From positions 37,871-101,870 of the forward strand of contig JAHEBL010000002.1 in assembly GCA_024642265.1 (NCBI GenBank): 64,000 nucleotides of DNA. Reading direction: 5' to 3'. Origin of the DNA: Haliea sp. (GTDB taxonomy: Bacteria > Pseudomonadota > Gammaproteobacteria > Pseudomonadales > Halieaceae). The position numbers and the translations under genes were made by a program. The notes below the pieces were generated by a model. It worked only from the letters and a program-made list of their open reading frames with translations. It made no database searches and was not told where the DNA came from. Below, one piece after another: positions 60,788-64,000 of the stretch. Each line of letters opens with the position of its first letter. Within the stretch, counting starts at the first letter, position 1.

Positions 60788-61771
60788 CTACTTGTTCACG
60801 TCCACCACGATGCGACCGCGCACCTTGCCCTGCAGCAGGTCGGCAGCGGCGGCAATCGCGCCGTCCAGGCCTATCTCGGTGGCGATCACGTCCAGTGACG
60901 CGGGATCGAGATTTTCCGCAAGGCGATTCCAGGCCGCCAGGCGGGGCGGCATAGGCGCCATGACGCTGTCGATGCCCAGCAGGGACACGCCGCGCAGGAT
61001 GAATGGCGCCACCGATGCGGGAAAATCCATGCCCTGGGCCAGACCGCAGGCTGCTACCGAACCGCCATAGCGGGTCTGGGCGCAGGCATTGGCCAGGGTA
61101 TGACTGCCAACGGAGTCGACCACGCCGGCCCAGCGCTCTCTCTGCATGGGTTTGCCCGGCTCGGCCAATTCTGCGCGGTCAATGATGTCACTGGCACCCA
61201 ACTGCCTGAGGTAGTCGCCCTCGGAGGATTTGCCGGTGGCGGCGACCACGGTAAAACCGGCCCTGGCCAGCAATGCGACTGCCACGCTGCCGACACCGCC
61301 GGTGGCGCCGGTCACCAGTACCTCACCCTGCCCGGGCCTGACGCCTTTTGCCAGCAGCGCCTCGACGCACAGGCTCGCAGTGTAGCCGGCAGTGCCGATC
61401 GCCATGGCCTGGCGGCTGCTGAAGGCCGCCGGCAACGGCACCAGCCAGTCGCCGTTCAGGCGGGCTCTCTGCGCCAGCCCGCCCCAGTGGGCTTCGCCGA
61501 CGCCCCAGCCGTTAAGTACCACCTTGTCACCGGCTTTCCATTGCGGGTTGCTGCTGTGCGTGACAACCCCGGCCAGGTCGATGCCCGGCACCATCGGGAA
61601 TTTACGCACCACCGGGGAACTGCCGGTAATGGCCAGCCCGTCCTTGTAGTTCAGTGTCGAGTATTCCACATCGACGGTAACATCGCCTTCGGGAAGCTGT
61701 GCCTCGTCGAGCTGAGCCACCTCCACCGACTGCCCCGCTTCGCCCTTGCTGATCAGGATTCCCTTGAACAT
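60788..61771 (-). CDS. MDR-family reductase, YhdH/AcuI (acryloyl-CoA reductase) type
   Basis: This 327-aa NADPH-dependent enoyl reductase matches the YhdH group in length and opening ([11 protein letters not shown]). It has [13 protein letters not shown] near residue 40, [11 protein letters not shown] near 60, the cofactor-binding [20 protein letters not shown] near 151, and a C-terminal [14 protein letters not shown] precedes the ATG. It could reduce acryloyl-CoA or another short enoyl-CoA released in the pathway. Confidence 0.92.
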   Translation of the reverse strand: MFKGILISKGEAGQSVEVAQLDEAQLPEGDVTVDVEYSTLNYKDGLAITGSSPVVRKFPMVPGIDLAGVVTHSSNPQWKAGDKVVLNGWGVGEAHWGGLAQRARLNGDWLVPLPAAFSSRQAMAIGTAGYTASLCVEALLAKGVRPGQGEVLVTGATGGVGSVAVALLARAGFTVVAATGKSSEGDYLRQLGASDIIDRAELAEPGKPMQRERWAGVVDSVGSHTLANACAQTRYGGSVAACGLAQGMDFPASVAPFILRGVSLLGIDSVMAPMPPRLAAWNRLAENLDPASLDVIATEIGLDGAIAAAADLLQGKVRGRIVVDVNK

Positions 61772-61881
61772 TACAAACTCCTAAATTAACCGTGAATTAT
61801 TCAATCTTGTAAAAACGGGCATACCTATACTAGTTCATGCGCCTGCCCTGCTCTCTCCAGCGCGCGCGATTCCATAGACAT

Positions 61882-62928
61882 TTAGCTACCGTCCAGGAAA
61901 CACTCCGCGATCACCCGCTCATAGCCATACTCCCGCTCACCCAGGTGCTCGCCCAGCATCGCCCGCTTCAGGAACAAATGGCAGGGGTGCTCGGCGGCCA
62001 TACCGATACCGCCATGCAATTGCAGGGCTTCCTCGGCCACCAGCGAGAACACCGAGCAGGCCAGGTATTTTGCCTTTTGACCCCTGAGGCGGGCTTCCGC
62101 AGTGCCGGTCTGCTCGCCCGTTTGCGCGAGACAGTCGGACAGCAGCGACTCCGCCGCGGCCAGCTGCGTCTTCAGGTCCGCGCAGCGATGCTTCAGGGCC
62201 TGGAACAGGGCCAGCGGTCGCCCGAATTGCCGGCGCGTCTGCAGGTGTTCCACGGTCATCTCCAACAACGCCGCGGCCCCACCCAGTGAATCCGCCGCCA
62301 GGGACAAATCGCGCAGGGTCTGGATCCTGTTTACCAGCAACCGGGCATTCTCGCCGCGGGCCAGCACAAGCTGGCGGTCCAGTGCCACGTCGGTCAAGCG
62401 CAGGTCAAACAGCCGCCGGGTGACGTCCCAGGCAGGACGCTCCGTCACCTCAACCCCGGCCTGATCCAGGGCCACCAGCGCCACACAGTCCCCCGCAGCC
62501 CACACCAGGGCGTACTGGGCCCGGTCCGCAGACTGGACCGCCGCGGCCAGCCCGCCAAGCACGGTCGCGCCGGCGCTGTCCTGTGACAGGGCAATGTCGG
62601 GCTCTGCCAGCGGCGCCGTGGCCAGTTCGCCCCCGCTGAGGCGCTCGATCCAGCTCGATCGGTCTGGGACATCGCCGTGGCACAGCGCTTCCAGGGCCAT
62701 CACTGCGGGCAGGAACGGGGCCTCGGCAAGGCCGCGACCCAGCTCGGTATGAAGCGTACAGGCGCCGCGCACGCCGAGACCGAGGCCTCCCAGTCCTTCG
62801 GGCACGGCGGCCAGCAACCAGCCCAACTCGACAATCAGCTGCCAGGTCTTGTCCTCGCAGGCCGGCGTACCGGTCCCCGCCACCACCTGACGCGCGGAGT
62901 CGCGCAGTTCGACCAGGTAGTCGCTCAT
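61882..62928 (-). CDS. Acyl-CoA dehydrogenase (small, probable heteromer subunit)
   Basis: This 348-aa flavoprotein-like subunit has the three-part ACAD layout but is shorter than usual, with a shortened middle domain. The C-terminal helical domain includes LQTRRQFGRPLALFQALKHR and LQLHGGIGMAAEHPCHLF. Its start overlaps the stop of a second acyl-CoA dehydrogenase. Steroid-pathway dehydrogenases often work as alpha2beta2 pairs encoded by neighbouring genes, so these two may be one enzyme. Confidence 0.9.
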   Translation of the reverse strand: MSDYLVELRDSARQVVAGTGTPACEDKTWQLIVELGWLLAAVPEGLGGLGLGVRGACTLHTELGRGLAEAPFLPAVMALEALCHGDVPDRSSWIERLSGGELATAPLAEPDIALSQDSAGATVLGGLAAAVQSADRAQYALVWAAGDCVALVALDQAGVEVTERPAWDVTRRLFDLRLTDVALDRQLVLARGENARLLVNRIQTLRDLSLAADSLGGAAALLEMTVEHLQTRRQFGRPLALFQALKHRCADLKTQLAAAESLLSDCLAQTGEQTGTAEARLRGQKAKYLACSVFSLVAEEALQLHGGIGMAAEHPCHLFLKRAMLGEHLGEREYGYERVIAECFLDGS

Positions 62929-64000
62929 GACCGCCCCGGCTCCAGGCGCCAGGATTTTGGCTCCCGCGGCATACCCAGGAGGCGCTCGGCGATGATGTTA
63001 CGCTGGATCTCATCGCTGCCGCCGGCGATCGACCAGTTGTAGGAGTTCATGAAATCCACGGTCGAGTTGCCGGTCTCCTGGGGCGCACCGCGCATGAAAC
63101 CGGCATCGTACTGACCCTGCAAGCCGCTGGTTCGCCTGCCCAGCAAGGTGAATTCGCGCAGGGTGCGGGAGTAGAACAGCTTGACCATGGAGGCATCCCC
63201 GGGGGCCTCGTCGCCGGATATACGTTTCAACAGGTACTGGTCGGCGAGTGCACATGCGGCATCCACGCGCGCGATGAGCGCGCCGAGATCGCGCCGCAAC
63301 ACAGGGTCTTCCAAACGTCCCCTGGCGCGCATCGCATCGGTGATGAGCGGCAGCGAGTAGCGCATCCGCTGGCTGAGTTCGACCAGGGTCAGGCCCCGCT
63401 CCGACGCCAGGGTAGTCTGGGCGATGGCCCAGCCCTGCCCTTCCTCGCCGATGCGCGCCGCTACCGGGACTTCCACGTCGTCAAAAAAGATCTCGGCGAA
63501 TTCATCGTCGCCGGTGATCTGGGAAATGGGCCGCACGGAAACACCCCTGGCCCGCATGTCCAGCAACAGGTAGGTAAGCCCGGCCTGGGGCGGGCCGCTA
63601 TTATCGCTCCTGGCCAACAGCAGGCAGCGGTCCGCATACTGGGCCATGGTGGACCAGGTTTTCTGGCCATTGATGACGTACACATCGCCGCGCCGCTCGG
63701 CCCGGGTCTTGAGGGAGGCGAGGTCTGAGCCGGCATTGGGCTCGGAAAAGCCCTGGCACCAGATTTCCCCGGCGAGTATGCCGGGCAGGTACTGGTCCCG
63801 CTGCGCCGGCGTGCCGCACTCCAGCAGGGTACAGGCCGCGTGGTAAAGCGCCACAAAGTAGAGGATCAGTCGCGGCGCGTCGGCCCGGGCGACCTCCTCG
63901 AAGATGACTTTCTGCTCCGCCAGGGAACGCCCGCCGCCGGGCCAGCCCTCGGGCCAGTGGGGCGTGGCGTAGCCCGCCGCGCAAAGCCGGCCGAACCAGT
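62925..64000 (-). CDS. Acyl-CoA dehydrogenase, N terminus beyond the window
   Basis: The visible 358 codons run from the right edge (WFGRLCAAGYATPHWPEG) to the stop at 62925. The middle domain motif is GFSEPNAGSDLASLKTRAE, followed by YVINGQKTWSTMAQYAD. The C-terminal domain ends FMNSYNWSIAGGSDEIQRN, then IAERLLGMPRE, a standard ACAD ending. It couples by overlap to the next acyl-CoA dehydrogenase, suggesting a heteromeric FadE pair. Confidence 0.94.
   Translation of the reverse strand, partial: WFGRLCAAGYATPHWPEGWPGGGRSLAEQKVIFEEVARADAPRLILYFVALYHAACTLLECGTPAQRDQYLPGILAGEIWCQGFSEPNAGSDLASLKTRAERRGDVYVINGQKTWSTMAQYADRCLLLARSDNSGPPQAGLTYLLLDMRARGVSVRPISQITGDDEFAEIFFDDVEVPVAARIGEEGQGWAIAQTTLASERGLTLVELSQRMRYSLPLITDAMRARGRLEDPVLRRDLGALIARVDAACALADQYLLKRISGDEAPGDASMVKLFYSRTLREFTLLGRRTSGLQGQYDAGFMRGAPQETGNSTVDFMNSYNWSIAGGSDEIQRNIIAERLLGMPREPKSWRLEPGRS

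Noticed and set aside
1..64000. tRNA, rRNA, CRISPR arrays, intact insertion sequences, prophage genes
   Set aside because: I looked on both strands and saw no cloverleaf-like genes, spaced repeats, transposases, integrases or phage proteins.

Overview
The window is GC-rich, densely coded DNA from a Gram-negative bacterium. A TonB-dependent receptor with a TonB-box-like motif, Tat/Sec-type leaders and periplasmic PQQ and sulfatase enzymes indicate a diderm. The mix of wax-ester synthases, Spinster-like MFS, KstD-like flavoproteins, P450s, acyl-CoA dehydrogenases and DUF35/thiolase-like pairs resembles environmental (often marine) gammaproteobacteria or sphingomonads that degrade steroids, terpenoids or aromatics. 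This assignment is an inference; there is no rRNA or housekeeping marker. I see no tRNA, rRNA, CRISPR array or intact transposase, and only one transcription-factor gene.

Layout. (1) 1-11408, minus: a cut wax-ester synthase, then a run headed by a thiolase: E2-type acyltransferase, exported sulfatase, ketopantoate-reductase-like protein, TauD-type dioxygenase, Gfo/Idh/MocA oxidoreductase and a GMC dehydrogenase with its small subunit (glucoside 3-dehydrogenase type). (2) 11530-18510, minus: GH3 beta-glucosidase and a four-gene molybdenum hydroxylase operon (G-M-S-L order). (3) 18704-24046, plus: PQQ dehydrogenase, ferredoxin reductase, [2Fe-2S] ferredoxin, MFS transporter and an orphan 79-aa protein. 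(4) 24209-30483: a nearly complete p-cumate-type (cmt-like) upper pathway with a CymR-like TetR regulator, followed by a P450 and a 58-aa rubredoxin (30785-32268). Gene relics flank this block: an enoyl-CoA hydratase remnant on the left and a second MFS remnant on the right. (5) 32474-36946, minus: LuxE- and LuxC-like fatty-acid reductase genes and a wax-ester synthase with a lysine-rich tail. (6) 37182-39746: TonB-dependent receptor. (7) 39952-46072, minus: [3Fe-4S] ferredoxin, SDR, P450, DUF35, Ltp2-like thiolase-fold aldolase, DUF2889-like protein and amidohydrolase. (8) 46287-51176, plus: EthD-like barrel protein, SDR, KstD-like flavoprotein and aldehyde dehydrogenase. (9) 51166-55763, minus: aldo/keto reductase, a second KstD-like flavoprotein, ThuA-like protein and an HSL-type hydrolase. 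(10) 55890-57765, plus: cupin and an APH-fold protein. (11) 57783-64000, minus: two acyl-CoA dehydrogenases, YhdH-type reductase, MaoC dehydratase and acyl-CoA synthetase.

Taken together the genes could import a hydrophobic substrate, strip sugar and sulfate (GH3, sulfatase, GMC/Gfo/ThuA), hydroxylate and oxidise the core (P450s, Mo-hydroxylase, PQQ enzyme, SDRs, KstD-like enzymes), cleave side chains through CoA thioesters (acyl-CoA synthetase, dehydrogenases, MaoC, Ltp2/DUF35, thiolase) and open an aromatic ring by meta cleavage. The substrate class, possibly a conjugated terpenoid or steroid, is inferred and not proven.

Two sets of shared operator-like sequences tie distant units together. 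A GACAAC-N3-GTTGAATAAA motif lies in front of the thiolase run and the LuxE run, with a weaker copy before the ferredoxin reductase. A different 21-bp motif lies in front of the [3Fe-4S] ferredoxin and cupin operons.
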